53,657 bases of DNA from Mycobacterium asiaticum (GTDB lineage: Bacteria > Actinomycetota > Actinomycetes > Mycobacteriales > Mycobacteriaceae): positions 1 to 53,657 of the forward strand of contig NZ_LZMH01000012.1 in the NCBI RefSeq assembly GCF_001673635.1, in the 5' to 3' direction. Shown one piece after another: positions 7,753 to 16,590 of the stretch. Below the pieces are notes generated by a model. The model saw nothing but the letters and a program-made list of their open reading frames with translations, searched no databases and was not told the DNA's origin. Every line of letters begins with the position of its first letter. The first letter of the stretch is position 1. The position numbers and the translations under genes are program-made.

Positions 7753-8330
7753 GCCACGAACCCGACGTTGGCGACCTTGACCCCGGCGCCGATCCGTTGC
7801 ACCGTGATCCGCATTCGCCACACTCGCGGAACCGGTTCTGGTGTGCCGGCGTTGGAGGTTTGCACGGACACGACGACGAGCGCCTGTGCGGTATCGGCGG
7901 TCTGCGATTCCAGCGCCGCCTCCGTGATGGTGCCGACCGTGCTGGCCTTGGCTTCCTGCAGGACCTCGATGAACGGCTGTGACCGCTTGGCGAAGTCGTT
8001 GTGGAACTCCCCGGTCGCACTGTCCAGTATCCGGCGCACATCGCCGTCGGCGTGTCGCCAGTCGATGGTCGTCAGATTCAGCGCCGCCTGCCGCGCTACC
8101 TGCAGGAACTGATTGCGCTGAGACAGTTCCTGCTGGTCTTGGTGGACGCGGAAGCCGAACCAGCACAACAGTGTTGCCAACGCGGTCGCGGCGGCCAGCC
8201 CGAACGCGATGGCCCGACGGGGTTGTTTCGCTGCCGTCCCGGGTGCGGCGATGTCCGCCGCAAGTTCCGATTCGACTTCGGATTCGGTTCCGAATTCGGA
8301 TTCGGCTTCGGTTTCGGTTGACACCGACAT
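7749..8330 (-). CDS. Mce-associated membrane protein (Mas), Rv1972-like
   Basis: This 193-residue protein has a cytoplasmic Glu/Ser-rich N-terminus (repeated SE-FGTESE-type acidic segments), a membrane helix at about 37-60 (AIAFGLAAATALATLLCWFG) and an extracytoplasmic Mas domain. That domain shows NLTTIDWRHADGDVRRILDS, TGEFHNDFAKRS and a C-terminal VWRMRITVQRIGAGVKV. It is the first of two overlapping mas genes directly after mce3F, exactly as in M. tuberculosis mce3. The acidic repeat at the N-terminus is unusual. Confidence 0.85.
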   Translation of the reverse strand: MSVSTETEAESEFGTESEVESELAADIAAPGTAAKQPRRAIAFGLAAATALATLLCWFGFRVHQDQQELSQRNQFLQVARQAALNLTTIDWRHADGDVRRILDSATGEFHNDFAKRSQPFIEVLQEAKASTVGTITEAALESQTADTAQALVVVSVQTSNAGTPEPVPRVWRMRITVQRIGAGVKVANVGFVA

Positions 8331-8340
8331 CGGTCCTCCC

Positions 8341-9786
8341 TCAGCTGCCCGGCGGCAGCAGCATCGTCTGCCATGTCTTGTCTTTCGGCGCTGCCTGCGC
8401 CAGGTCGGATTGGGTGTAGCGTCGCCCGTCGGGTCCGATGTAGGTGCCGGTGGCCGGGTCGTATTCGGCTGCCGCGATGGGCGGTGCGGGCGGCAACTGG
8501 GGGATGTCTTGCCCGGACAGGGTGGCGTTCGGGTCGCCCTTCCAGTTGAAGCCGTCGTTGAGCGGCACGTACAGTTCGTTGCTCTCGCACAGTCTCACGG
8601 TCGGCGCGCGTTTGCCCGGCACCGTTTCGCAGGGGATGTTCCGGGCGCCGCGCACGTTGAGCGGCGAGTCCTGCGGCACCCGGCAATACAGGTCGCCCGC
8701 CGGGCGCGCCGGGTAGTCCTCGAAGGTGGGGACGCGTTGTTGTTGCGCGGGAAGGAATCCCGTGGTGCACGGCGGTGGCAGATTGAGATTGAGGTTGAAA
8801 CTCAGGTATTGGCCCCGGTATGCCTGCTTGGTGTTCAGGTTGGCCAGGATGCCGGCTTGCTCGGCGCTGATCGCCATCGGGAACACCACCAACAGCTGCT
8901 CGATGTCGTTCTGGTAGGTCAGCGCGACCTGTCCGACGCTCACCAGGTTGGCCAGCAAGATCGGCAGAGTGGGCTGCAGGCGCTCGGTCAGCTCACGCAC
9001 CTCCCCTAGTGCCGGGCCGCCCCGATCGATGACGGCCGCGACGGCCGGGTCGTGCGTCTGCAGTTCGGCGGTGACCGTGGCCAGATGCGCCGCCCATGAA
9101 GCGATCTCGTCGGAGCTGCGTGTCTGGGAATCGAGCACCGTTGGGGCACGGTCGATCAGCGCCACCAGGGGGTCGAGATTCTCGCGCGCATCGATCGCGA
9201 GTTTCGACGAGCCCAGCACCAGCCGGGACAGCTCCGGTCCGAGCCCGCCCACCGCGGTGTAGGACTCGTCGACGACCGTTTTCAATTTCTCGCGCGGGAT
9301 CGCCGCCAGGGCCGTATTCGCTGCGCTGAGGAGAGCGTTGATGTCCGGCGGCACCGAGGTGTCGGCCAGCGTGATCACGTCCCCGTCCCGCAGTGGCCGT
9401 GATGTGGCGTTGCGGGGCAACAGGTCTAGATACGACTCGCCGATCGCGGTATGGCTGTGGACCTCGGCTCGCAGGTCGGACGGGATGTCGATGCCGGATT
9501 TGAGGGACAGCATCGCGACGACTCCCGTGCGGGTGCCGGCGCCGGTTTCGATGTCGGCCAGCCGTACCGATTCCACTCGGCCCACCTCGAAGCCGCGGTA
9601 GGTGACGTTCCCGGTGCCGTACAGTCCGCCGGCTTCGGGCAGCTGCACCGTCACTGTGTAGCGTCCGACGCCGAACAGCATGGCGGGCAGCTTGACGAAG
9701 TGCAGGAAAGTCACCGCCAGCACGCCGACCGCGATCGCGGTGAACACGGTCAGCTGAATGAAGATCCGGCGCGGGAGATGCAGCAT
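8341..9786 (-). CDS. mce3F: Mce family protein MceF, substrate-binding subunit
   Basis: The protein (481 aa) has an N-terminal membrane anchor (IFIQLTVFTAIAVGVLAVTF) and an MCE domain at about 40-120 (YTVTVQLPEAGGLYGTGNVT, then YRGFEVGRVESV). A long helical region follows to about 330, and the tail from about 345 is Pro-rich and disordered. Mce proteins assemble as a hexameric periplasmic tube that moves lipids to the YrbE permease. It is the sixth mce gene, abutting mce3E without a gap (stop and start adjacent at 9786/9787). It is longer than the ~437 residues I recall for H37Rv Mce3F. Confidence 0.88.
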   Translation of the reverse strand: MLHLPRRIFIQLTVFTAIAVGVLAVTFLHFVKLPAMLFGVGRYTVTVQLPEAGGLYGTGNVTYRGFEVGRVESVRLADIETGAGTRTGVVAMLSLKSGIDIPSDLRAEVHSHTAIGESYLDLLPRNATSRPLRDGDVITLADTSVPPDINALLSAANTALAAIPREKLKTVVDESYTAVGGLGPELSRLVLGSSKLAIDARENLDPLVALIDRAPTVLDSQTRSSDEIASWAAHLATVTAELQTHDPAVAAVIDRGGPALGEVRELTERLQPTLPILLANLVSVGQVALTYQNDIEQLLVVFPMAISAEQAGILANLNTKQAYRGQYLSFNLNLNLPPPCTTGFLPAQQQRVPTFEDYPARPAGDLYCRVPQDSPLNVRGARNIPCETVPGKRAPTVRLCESNELYVPLNDGFNWKGDPNATLSGQDIPQLPPAPPIAAAEYDPATGTYIGPDGRRYTQSDLAQAAPKDKTWQTMLLPPGS

Positions 9787-10929
9787 CTAGGGCCCTTGAT
9801 CCCAGTGGTAGGCAGTGGTCAGCGGGTTCCCTGGGGTGCCGCGGTATCCGGCGGTGCATGGGCTGGGGAACTGGCCGATGGTGCGCCCCCACTGCAGTTC
9901 GAGCTGAGTCAGGTGACACTCCCAGCGGGTTCCGGTGAACAGGCCCTGGTCGATTCGGCTGAGCGTGAGGTCGACGATGGCGGTGAGGTTGGCGTAGTCG
10001 CCGCGCTGGAAGTTTTCGAATGTCTCGTTGGGGAAGGGGAAGGTGCCCAGCAGCGACAACGACCGCGTGAGGCTGGGCCCGGCGTTGGCCAGCGATTCGA
10101 GCACCGGCCCGATATCGGTGAGTTCTTTGACCAGGTTCGCTTTGGTCCTGGTGACGGAGTCAACCGTCAGCGCTGCGAATTTGCTGAGTTTGTCGGCGGC
10201 CTCGACCAGTTTGTCCCGCTCCTCGTCGAGCACCGTGAGCGCGTCGGGGATGGTTGCCAGCGCCCGGTCCAGCACCGGTTGTTGGGCGGCGAACTTGCCG
10301 ACGAGGCGATCGAGGCTGTCGGTGGCGGCGATGATGTCACCGGACTGGTCGTTGAGGTAGGCGGCGAACTTGTCCAGCTCGCCGATCAAACTGCGCAGAT
10401 CGTGTTCGCGGCCGCGGAACGCGGTGCTCAATGCTTCGGTGATGTCCTGCAATTGGCCCAGCCCGCCGCCGTTGAGCACCAGCGACAGCGCGGCCAGCGT
10501 CTGTTCGGTGCTCGGGTAGGCGCCCCCGCGCGCCAGCGCAATGACCGATCCGTCGCGCAATCGGCCTTGCGCCGCTTCACCTTTCGGTGCGCCCAGCTCG
10601 ATGTGGTAGGAGCCGAGCAGGCTGGTGGTGCCGATCTTGACGGTGGCGTTGGCGGGCAAATCCACGTCGCCGTTGAGCCGCATGGTGACCAGGGCGTGCC
10701 AGCCCTGCCGTTCGATCTTGATCACGTGGCCGACCGTCACGTCGGCGACGCGGACCCGCGAGTTGGCCTGAATGTTGTTGACGTCCGGCATCTGTGCCTG
10801 GATCACGAAGGAGCCCGGACCGTTGCCCTCGGTGCCGGGCAGCGGCAGCGAGTTCAGCCCCCGCCAGCCGCAACCGGACGCCGCCGCCACGATCATCACC
10901 AGGCTCACCAGCCGGCGGCAGATGTTCAT
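9787..10929 (-). CDS. mce3E: Mce family lipoprotein MceE (LprM-like)
   Basis: The protein (380 aa) starts with a lipoprotein signal peptide, ICRRLVSLVMIVAAASGC, in which AASGC is a lipobox for acylation of Cys20. The MCE domain (about 42-120) contains the well-conserved PDVNNIQANSRVRVADVTVG and LLGSYHIELG. A helical tube region follows, then a C-terminal part with two Cys (WECHLTQLEL, PSPCTAGYRG). Position five in the operon and the lipobox define it as MceE; in mce3 this is LprM. It overlaps mce3D by 4 bp. Confidence 0.88.
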   Translation of the reverse strand: MNICRRLVSLVMIVAAASGCGWRGLNSLPLPGTEGNGPGSFVIQAQMPDVNNIQANSRVRVADVTVGHVIKIERQGWHALVTMRLNGDVDLPANATVKIGTTSLLGSYHIELGAPKGEAAQGRLRDGSVIALARGGAYPSTEQTLAALSLVLNGGGLGQLQDITEALSTAFRGREHDLRSLIGELDKFAAYLNDQSGDIIAATDSLDRLVGKFAAQQPVLDRALATIPDALTVLDEERDKLVEAADKLSKFAALTVDSVTRTKANLVKELTDIGPVLESLANAGPSLTRSLSLLGTFPFPNETFENFQRGDYANLTAIVDLTLSRIDQGLFTGTRWECHLTQLELQWGRTIGQFPSPCTAGYRGTPGNPLTTAYHWDQGP

Positions 10930-12179
10930 GGGCCTGCTTCCGGGGGAATCATCAGGCCGCGCAGCCCTGCCGCGGGGTCCACCGGTGTGTTCGTGGCCGG
11001 CGGAACGAAGTCCGGCCGCATCCAGTTCTCGCTGTAGGTGACTTCGTTGGGCCGGGCCTGTGCCCCGACGAAGAGGTTCTCACCGATCGGCGGGAAGTTG
11101 TACTGGCGGTTCTTCACGATCGGCGCCATGTACTGCACACAGAGCTTCGCCGCTTCCTCTCCGCCCAGCCGGGAGGCGGCTTGAATCGCGCCGCACAGGA
11201 AGGCGATTGGGTTGGCCATGTTGGCACCGGCCAGCGCTCCGGTCAGCGAGCCGTTGGCCGGTTCGAAGATGTTGTTGAAGTTCTGCAGCACCGTCGGGCT
11301 GATGTGCAGGGTCTGCTTGAGGTCATCGAGGCTGGACACCAGCACCCTGGTGATGGACGTGAGTTTGTCCGACGCCGTGCCGATCGCCTCGCGATTGTCC
11401 GCCGTGAAGCTCTGCACGTCGTCGACCACGGCATTGAGGTCCTCGGCCGCCTGCGCGATCTTGGTGGGGTCGTCGGCCAGCACCGAGGAGACCGAGGCCA
11501 GGTTGTGGTTGAGCTGTTCGAGCAGATCGGCGCTGTCGTGCAGGGCGCCCACCAGAGTCGACAGATTCTTGACGGTGGTGAAGATGTCGTTGCTGTGGTC
11601 GGCGAGCGACGAAACCGCTTGGGAGAGTTTGACGATGGTGTCGCGGATGGTGGTGCCCTGGCCGCGCAGGTTGTCGGCGGCGGTGTTGATCAGGGCACCC
11701 AGGGTGCTGACGCCGCCCGGCTGGGTGGGTTTGAGCAGTTCGGTGAGTCGCTGCAGCTGGGTGCGCAGATCGTCCCACTCCACCGGAACCACCGTGCGTT
11801 CCTGCGGAATCACGGCCCCGTCGGCCAGCGTGGGCCCACCGGAATACGGCGGGGTCAACTGGATGGCGCGGCCGGTGACGAGTTGCGGCGACAGAATCGC
11901 CGCGTTGGCGCTGGCCGGAACGCGGTGCTTGCGGTCGAACCAGAACGTGATCTTGGACCGCAGCGGTTGCGGCTCTATCTTGGTGATCTTGCCGACCGGC
12001 ACCCCTCGGATGCGCACATCGTCACCGGCGAACACACCGTTGCTGTTCTCGAAGTAGGCGATCACGACGGTTCGAGCGGTCTCGTCGGCACTGCGCATTG
12101 CGACGATCACCCCGGTCGTCAGCACCAGGGTCAGGATGGTCGCCAGCAGGGACCGCCGCCGCCTGAGTTCCCTTGTCAC
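10926..12179 (-). CDS. mce3D: Mce family protein MceD
   Basis: This 417-residue protein has an N-terminal anchor (LLATILTLVLTTGVIVAMRS), an MCE domain (VVIAYFENSNGVFAGDDVR, then IRGVPVGKITKIEPQPL) and a helical tail with many Leu/Ala heptads (DNLRGQGTTIRDTIVKLSQ). It ends with a short Pro-rich stretch. It overlaps mce3C and mce3E by 4 bp each, so the mce genes are translationally coupled. It is a structural subunit of the Mce3 lipid-transport complex. Confidence 0.88.
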   Translation of the reverse strand: MTRELRRRRSLLATILTLVLTTGVIVAMRSADETARTVVIAYFENSNGVFAGDDVRIRGVPVGKITKIEPQPLRSKITFWFDRKHRVPASANAAILSPQLVTGRAIQLTPPYSGGPTLADGAVIPQERTVVPVEWDDLRTQLQRLTELLKPTQPGGVSTLGALINTAADNLRGQGTTIRDTIVKLSQAVSSLADHSNDIFTTVKNLSTLVGALHDSADLLEQLNHNLASVSSVLADDPTKIAQAAEDLNAVVDDVQSFTADNREAIGTASDKLTSITRVLVSSLDDLKQTLHISPTVLQNFNNIFEPANGSLTGALAGANMANPIAFLCGAIQAASRLGGEEAAKLCVQYMAPIVKNRQYNFPPIGENLFVGAQARPNEVTYSENWMRPDFVPPATNTPVDPAAGLRGLMIPPEAGP

Positions 12180-13375
12180 GGTTGACCTCCCGGCGGCAGC
12201 GGGGCCGGAGGCTCCGGGCGGTACGGGTAGCGGGGGTCTCCGGGGTTGCCGGTGATGGCATCCGGCAGGTTCAGTCGTGGCTCGCCGCCCTGGCCGGTGC
12301 GCGGATACGGGATCGGTAGCGCGGGCGTGCCGGGCTGCCCGGTCGGCGGGTCGGTCAACTGCGAGGGCAGCAGGGTGGCCGGGTCCAGCCCGAGGTCGGA
12401 GAACGCGGCACCGATGAACGGCTGCACGAACTGGCCGGGAAGCAAATTCACCACATACGCTTTGAAAAACGGCCCGGATGACAATGATTCACCCAGCGAC
12501 ATGACGTAGGAGTTAAGCAGCGGGATGGCCTGCTTGATGCGTTCCTTACGCTCATCCACGATCGACAGGACACCGTTGAGCTTGTCCAGCGCCGGTCGAA
12601 GTTGCTGCCGGTTTTCCCCGATGAAACCCTGAAGTTGCCGCGACACCGCCGAAATGTTTCCCCAGATCTGCTCCAGGGCCGCGCTTTGCGTCCGCAGTTG
12701 GGCCAGCAGCGCTGTCGTGTCCCGCACCAGACCGACGATCTGGTCGCTGCGTTTGGCCAGCACGCTTGTCGCCTTGGCGGCGTTGTCCAGCAGCCGGCGC
12801 AGCTGGGCGTCCCGGTCATCCAGTGTCTGTGCGAGCCGGGCCACGCCCTTCATCGCGTCGCGGAAGTCGGCCGGGGTATCGGCGAAGGTATGCGCCAGTG
12901 TGTCCAGCGATCGGGACAGCTGGTTGGTGTTCAGTCCGCTGATCGTGGTGGCCAAATCGCCCAGCGCGTCCGGCAATTGGTAGGGCGACATGGTGCGCTC
13001 GAGCGGGATGGGTCCTTCCAGGCGGCCATCGCCGCGGGGCGTGATGTCCAGAAACTTGCTGCCCAACAGCCCTTTGGTCTTGATCGCCGCCTCGGTGCGG
13101 CTGCCGAGGCGAATATTGTTGTCCACCTCGAATGTGACCAGTACGCCCGGTCCGTCGAGTTCGATGCTGGCCACCTTCCCGACCGGATAGCCGGAGACCT
13201 CGACGGTGTTGTCGGTGCGCAAACCACCCGCGTCGAGGAAGTAGGCGGCGACCGTTCGGCCCCGATCGCGGAAGGGCAGGTGCTGGTATTGCAGGGCGGC
13301 CGTGACCGCGCCGGCAACCAGCACGATGCCCACGGTGCCGATGACCAGCCGGTTGCGCTCGGCGAAGGATTTCAT
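12176..13375 (-). CDS. mce3C: Mce family protein MceC
   Basis: The start is the ATG at 13375, overlapping the mce3B stop by 4 bp (ATGA); the longer upstream frame is a shadow of mce3B. The 399-residue protein has an anchor helix (LVIGTVGIVLVAGAVTAALQ), an MCE domain (TVAAYFLDAGGLRTDNTVEV, SGYPVGKVASIELDG) and a long helical region rich in Leu. The C-terminal ~60 residues are Pro/Gly-rich (RYPYRPEPPAPLPPGGQP). It is the third Mce subunit of the complex. Confidence 0.88.
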   Translation of the reverse strand: MKSFAERNRLVIGTVGIVLVAGAVTAALQYQHLPFRDRGRTVAAYFLDAGGLRTDNTVEVSGYPVGKVASIELDGPGVLVTFEVDNNIRLGSRTEAAIKTKGLLGSKFLDITPRGDGRLEGPIPLERTMSPYQLPDALGDLATTISGLNTNQLSRSLDTLAHTFADTPADFRDAMKGVARLAQTLDDRDAQLRRLLDNAAKATSVLAKRSDQIVGLVRDTTALLAQLRTQSAALEQIWGNISAVSRQLQGFIGENRQQLRPALDKLNGVLSIVDERKERIKQAIPLLNSYVMSLGESLSSGPFFKAYVVNLLPGQFVQPFIGAAFSDLGLDPATLLPSQLTDPPTGQPGTPALPIPYPRTGQGGEPRLNLPDAITGNPGDPRYPYRPEPPAPLPPGGQP

Positions 13376-14400
13376 TTCGGCGCGCACCGCCCGGTGGCCT
13401 GCCCGGCCACCTTGACGTAGACCGGCTGACCGCCCTTGCCGTTGACCTTCAGCACGACATCGCACAGGTAGAAGGCGAAGAAGTCGCCGTACATCCCCTG
13501 GCGCACCAGCGCCTGATATTTGTCGGGCAGCGTGTTGAGCAGGTTGTCCAGGTAGTCGTGGTCGGCGAGCGCAATGCTCGCGACCCGATCCGTCTCGTGT
13601 ACCGCCTTCGATATCGGCGTGCGGGCCTGGGCCAGCAGGTCCGCGATCGAACCCGTGGCGGCGTTGGTATAGGCCACCGCATTGGACAGATCGGCCTTGC
13701 GTTCGGCCAGTCCGTGCACCAACTGCGCCAGCGAGGTCACCGCCTGATCCAGCCGATCACTCTGGCCGCCAAGCGAACCCAGCACCACATTGAGGTTGTC
13801 GATCACCTGCCCGATCAACTGATCACGGTCCGCCAGGGTGTTGGTCAGGGCCGCGGCCTGCTCCAGGAAGGAGGTGATGGTGGGCCCCTGGCCTTGAAAG
13901 GCCTGCAGTAGTTGTTCACTCAGCGCGTTGACCTGGTCGGGATTCAGTGCGCGAAACAGCGGCTTGAAGCCGCCGATCAGCGCGTCCAGATCCAGCGCCG
14001 GTTTGGTGCGCGTCAGCGGGATCGTCTGTCCGGGGCGCAGCACCGCGAGCCCGCCCGCTCCTTCCTCCAAGGCCAGATAGCGGTCGCCGAACAGGTTGTC
14101 GTACCGGATCACGGCCAGGGTGCCCTCGGTCAGGACGACCGAATCCTCGGCGGTGAACTCGACCCGCACCGTCGCGTCCGGGTTGACCGAGATCTTGCTG
14201 ACCTTGCCGACTTCGACCCCGGCGATGCGTACCAGCTTGCCCTGCCGGAGATTTGACACGTTGGTGAACTCGGCGTAATAGGTTTTGCCGTCACCGAATC
14301 GCACCTCGCCGAAGACGGCGACGAGCAGGAACGCGGTCAGCAGGCAGACCGTCAGGAACGCCGCGAGGCGTACGACGACGCCCCGGAGGTTCTCCCTCAT
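13372..14400 (-). CDS. mce3B: Mce family protein MceB
   Basis: This 342-residue Mce subunit has a membrane anchor at about 10-30 (LAAFLTVCLLTAFLLVAVF) and an MCE domain (TYYAEFTNVSNLRQGKLVRI, then AGVEVGKVSKISV). The helical part ends in a short globular region with two Cys (FYLCDVVLKVNGKGG, GRCAPK). It has no Pro-rich tail, as expected for MceB, the shortest subunit. It overlaps mce3A and mce3C by 4 bp each. Confidence 0.88.
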   Translation of the reverse strand: MRENLRGVVVRLAAFLTVCLLTAFLLVAVFGEVRFGDGKTYYAEFTNVSNLRQGKLVRIAGVEVGKVSKISVNPDATVRVEFTAEDSVVLTEGTLAVIRYDNLFGDRYLALEEGAGGLAVLRPGQTIPLTRTKPALDLDALIGGFKPLFRALNPDQVNALSEQLLQAFQGQGPTITSFLEQAAALTNTLADRDQLIGQVIDNLNVVLGSLGGQSDRLDQAVTSLAQLVHGLAERKADLSNAVAYTNAATGSIADLLAQARTPISKAVHETDRVASIALADHDYLDNLLNTLPDKYQALVRQGMYGDFFAFYLCDVVLKVNGKGGQPVYVKVAGQATGRCAPK

Positions 14401-15761
14401 GGGTGCTCACCCACTTGGACGTCGGGCTCATCAAGCGGGATTGCCGGCGGGATTCCGGGCCAGAGCGGCACTCCCCCCGGCCCGTACAGCGCCGCCCCGT
14501 ACGGTGGCCCACCCGGATTCGGGCCGGGCGCCGGGCCGGGCAGGCACTGGCGGATTGACGGCGGTTTAGGCACCGCGCGCGTGACCGGGAAGTAATCCGC
14601 CCAGCAGGGATGCCCGAGGCCAGGATTGGGCCGGATGTCCAGTCCCGTTCCCCAGCCGGTGTCGGTAATCAGTTGGCGCACCGGGAAGTTCTTGGAGGCA
14701 TCCGGCAGTGACCCGCAGCCGGGCTGTCCGCCCGGACCGCCCTTGGCCGCGACGCGTGGCAGGTTGTCCGGGGTGACGTAGGGGTCGTTGCCGAGGAGCA
14801 GCGCCACATCGAGTTGCAGGGTCCGGCCGTCGGCACCGCCCCACGCGGAGTATCCCCCATTGTCGAGGTACCACTTGGTGCCCTGCAGGAAGCAGGTGTA
14901 CTCGGGGCTGTATTTGGACAGCAGGCTCATGGTCGGTTGGAGGACGTTGACGGAAGCCACCAGGCTGTCCCTGCTGTGGCCGAGCAGTGTGGTACCGCTG
15001 TCGGACAGTCCGATCACGTTGAGCAGCAGCGCATCCAACTGTTTCGCGTGGTCCGTGACGGTGACGCTGGTGGTAGTGGCGGCATTGAGGATCGCCACGA
15101 TGTCGTGCGCGGCGGTGTCGTAGGTATCGGCGAAATTGCGGACCGACCGCCAGTTCCGGCCGATGGTCTCGCCACGCGCATTCAGCGCCTGCAGCACCTG
15201 GTTGAGGCTGGTGGTGGCCTGGCCGATCCGCTCGCCCCGGCCGCGAACGGCATCGGCTACCGCGGTCAGCACCGCGTTCAGCTTGAGCGGGTCGACCATG
15301 TTGAGCAGGTCCACGACGTTCTCGAAGACCGTGTTGATCTCCGTGCTGACGTTCCGCGAACGCACCACCGCCCCGCCGGATAGCCTGGCGGCGCTTGGGT
15401 TTTCCGGTATCACCAGGTCCACGAACTTGGCGCCGAAAGCGGTCGTCGCGCTGATCTGGGCCTCGACATTGGCCGGGATGAATTGGGTTTGATCCGGGTC
15501 GATCTCCAGCGCCAGGCTGGCGCCCTTGTTGTCCTGGCCGATCCGGCTGACCCGGCCGACCTGCACACCGCGCAACATCACCTTGGCGCCGGTGTCCATG
15601 ACCAGGCCGGAACGGTCGGAGACCAGCGTCACCGGCACGAAGGAGCGCAAGGTGCCGGTGAAGGACACCGCGGTCACCAGGACGACCACACCGATCACCG
15701 CGAGCAGGATCAGCGTCCACCACCCGTCCTTGACCCGATGTCCCCCCGGCCCGCGACCCAT
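14397..15761 (-). CDS. mce3A: Mce family protein MceA
   Basis: The protein (454 aa) has an anchor at about 12-33 (WWTLILLAVIGVVVLVTAVS), an MCE domain (VPVTLVSDRSGLVMDTGAK, VMLRGVQVGRVSRIGQD) and the helical tube region to about 300. The C-terminal ~130 residues are Cys- and Pro-rich (PGCGSLPDASKNFPV, GHPCWADYFP, RQCLPGPAP). The start is the ATG at 15761, 4 bp after yrbE3B. MceA is the first Mce subunit. M. tuberculosis Mce1A promotes cell entry, but the family role is lipid import. Subfamily assignment to mce3 rests on the neighbouring mce3R and the Rv1972-Rv1975-like genes. Confidence 0.88.
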   Translation of the reverse strand: MGRGPGGHRVKDGWWTLILLAVIGVVVLVTAVSFTGTLRSFVPVTLVSDRSGLVMDTGAKVMLRGVQVGRVSRIGQDNKGASLALEIDPDQTQFIPANVEAQISATTAFGAKFVDLVIPENPSAARLSGGAVVRSRNVSTEINTVFENVVDLLNMVDPLKLNAVLTAVADAVRGRGERIGQATTSLNQVLQALNARGETIGRNWRSVRNFADTYDTAAHDIVAILNAATTTSVTVTDHAKQLDALLLNVIGLSDSGTTLLGHSRDSLVASVNVLQPTMSLLSKYSPEYTCFLQGTKWYLDNGGYSAWGGADGRTLQLDVALLLGNDPYVTPDNLPRVAAKGGPGGQPGCGSLPDASKNFPVRQLITDTGWGTGLDIRPNPGLGHPCWADYFPVTRAVPKPPSIRQCLPGPAPGPNPGGPPYGAALYGPGGVPLWPGIPPAIPLDEPDVQVGEHP

Positions 15762-15765
15762 GTAA

Positions 15766-16581
15766 CTAGCTCGCCAGGTGGAAGTTCGGGGACTGGCCGT
15801 AGATGGCGAGCGTCATGATGACGATGGCGATCGAGGCAACGACCATCGAGGCGCGCACCGCGCGACCTACCGCTTCACCGACGCCGGCCGGTCCGCCGTG
15901 CGCGGTGTACCCGTAGTAGGTGCACACCAACATGATCATCAGCGCCACGACAACGACTTCCAGCGATGACCACAGCACGTCGGACGGTCGGAGAAAGGTG
16001 TTGAAGTAGTGGTCGTAGACACCGGACCCCTGCCCGTAGACCGCGGTGGTGCCCAGCCGGGCGGCTAAATAGGCCGTCATCAGACCCACGCAAAACAGCG
16101 GAACGGCCACCACCACCCCGGCCAGCACCCGGGTGCTGGCAAGATAACTGACGCTGCGGATCCCGATCACCTCGAGGGCGTCGATCTCCTCGTTGATCCG
16201 CATCGCCCCGAGTTGCGCGGTGGCCCCGGCGCCGACGGTGGCCGCCAGCGCGACCATCACGGTGCCAGGCTGGATCTCGCGGGTATTGAAGAACGCCGAA
16301 GCAAAGCCGGTCAGCGCCTCCACGCCGACTGAGGCGAATTGGTTGTAGCCCTGCACCGCCACGATGGCGCCGGTGGTCATGGCCAGGAAGCCGACGATGA
16401 CCACCGTTCCCCCGATCACCGCAAGCACCCCGGTGCCCAAACCCATCTGGGCGATCACCCGTAGCAACTCGCCGCGGTAGTTCATCACGGCATCGGGAAT
16501 CCCGGTCAGCGTGCTGACATAGAACCGCATCTGCGATCCCACCCGATTCCACTCGCCCGCAACGGTTTTTGTCAGTGTCAT
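15766..16581 (-). CDS. yrbE3B: YrbEB/MlaE-type integral membrane permease
   Basis: This 271-residue permease is one half of the membrane channel fed by the Mce tube; it is energised by the ATPase MceG, which is encoded elsewhere. It shows the MlaE layout with about five or six membrane helices (GTGVLAVIGGTVVIVGFLAM, VVVAVPLFCVGLMTAYLAA). The conserved loop that binds the ATPase, INEEIDALEVIGIRSVSYLA, is intact and contains the EEIDAL core. It lies nine bases after yrbE3A and four before mce3A. Confidence 0.92.
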   Translation of the reverse strand: MTLTKTVAGEWNRVGSQMRFYVSTLTGIPDAVMNYRGELLRVIAQMGLGTGVLAVIGGTVVIVGFLAMTTGAIVAVQGYNQFASVGVEALTGFASAFFNTREIQPGTVMVALAATVGAGATAQLGAMRINEEIDALEVIGIRSVSYLASTRVLAGVVVAVPLFCVGLMTAYLAARLGTTAVYGQGSGVYDHYFNTFLRPSDVLWSSLEVVVVALMIMLVCTYYGYTAHGGPAGVGEAVGRAVRASMVVASIAIVIMTLAIYGQSPNFHLAS

Positions 16582-16590
16582 GGCCTCACC

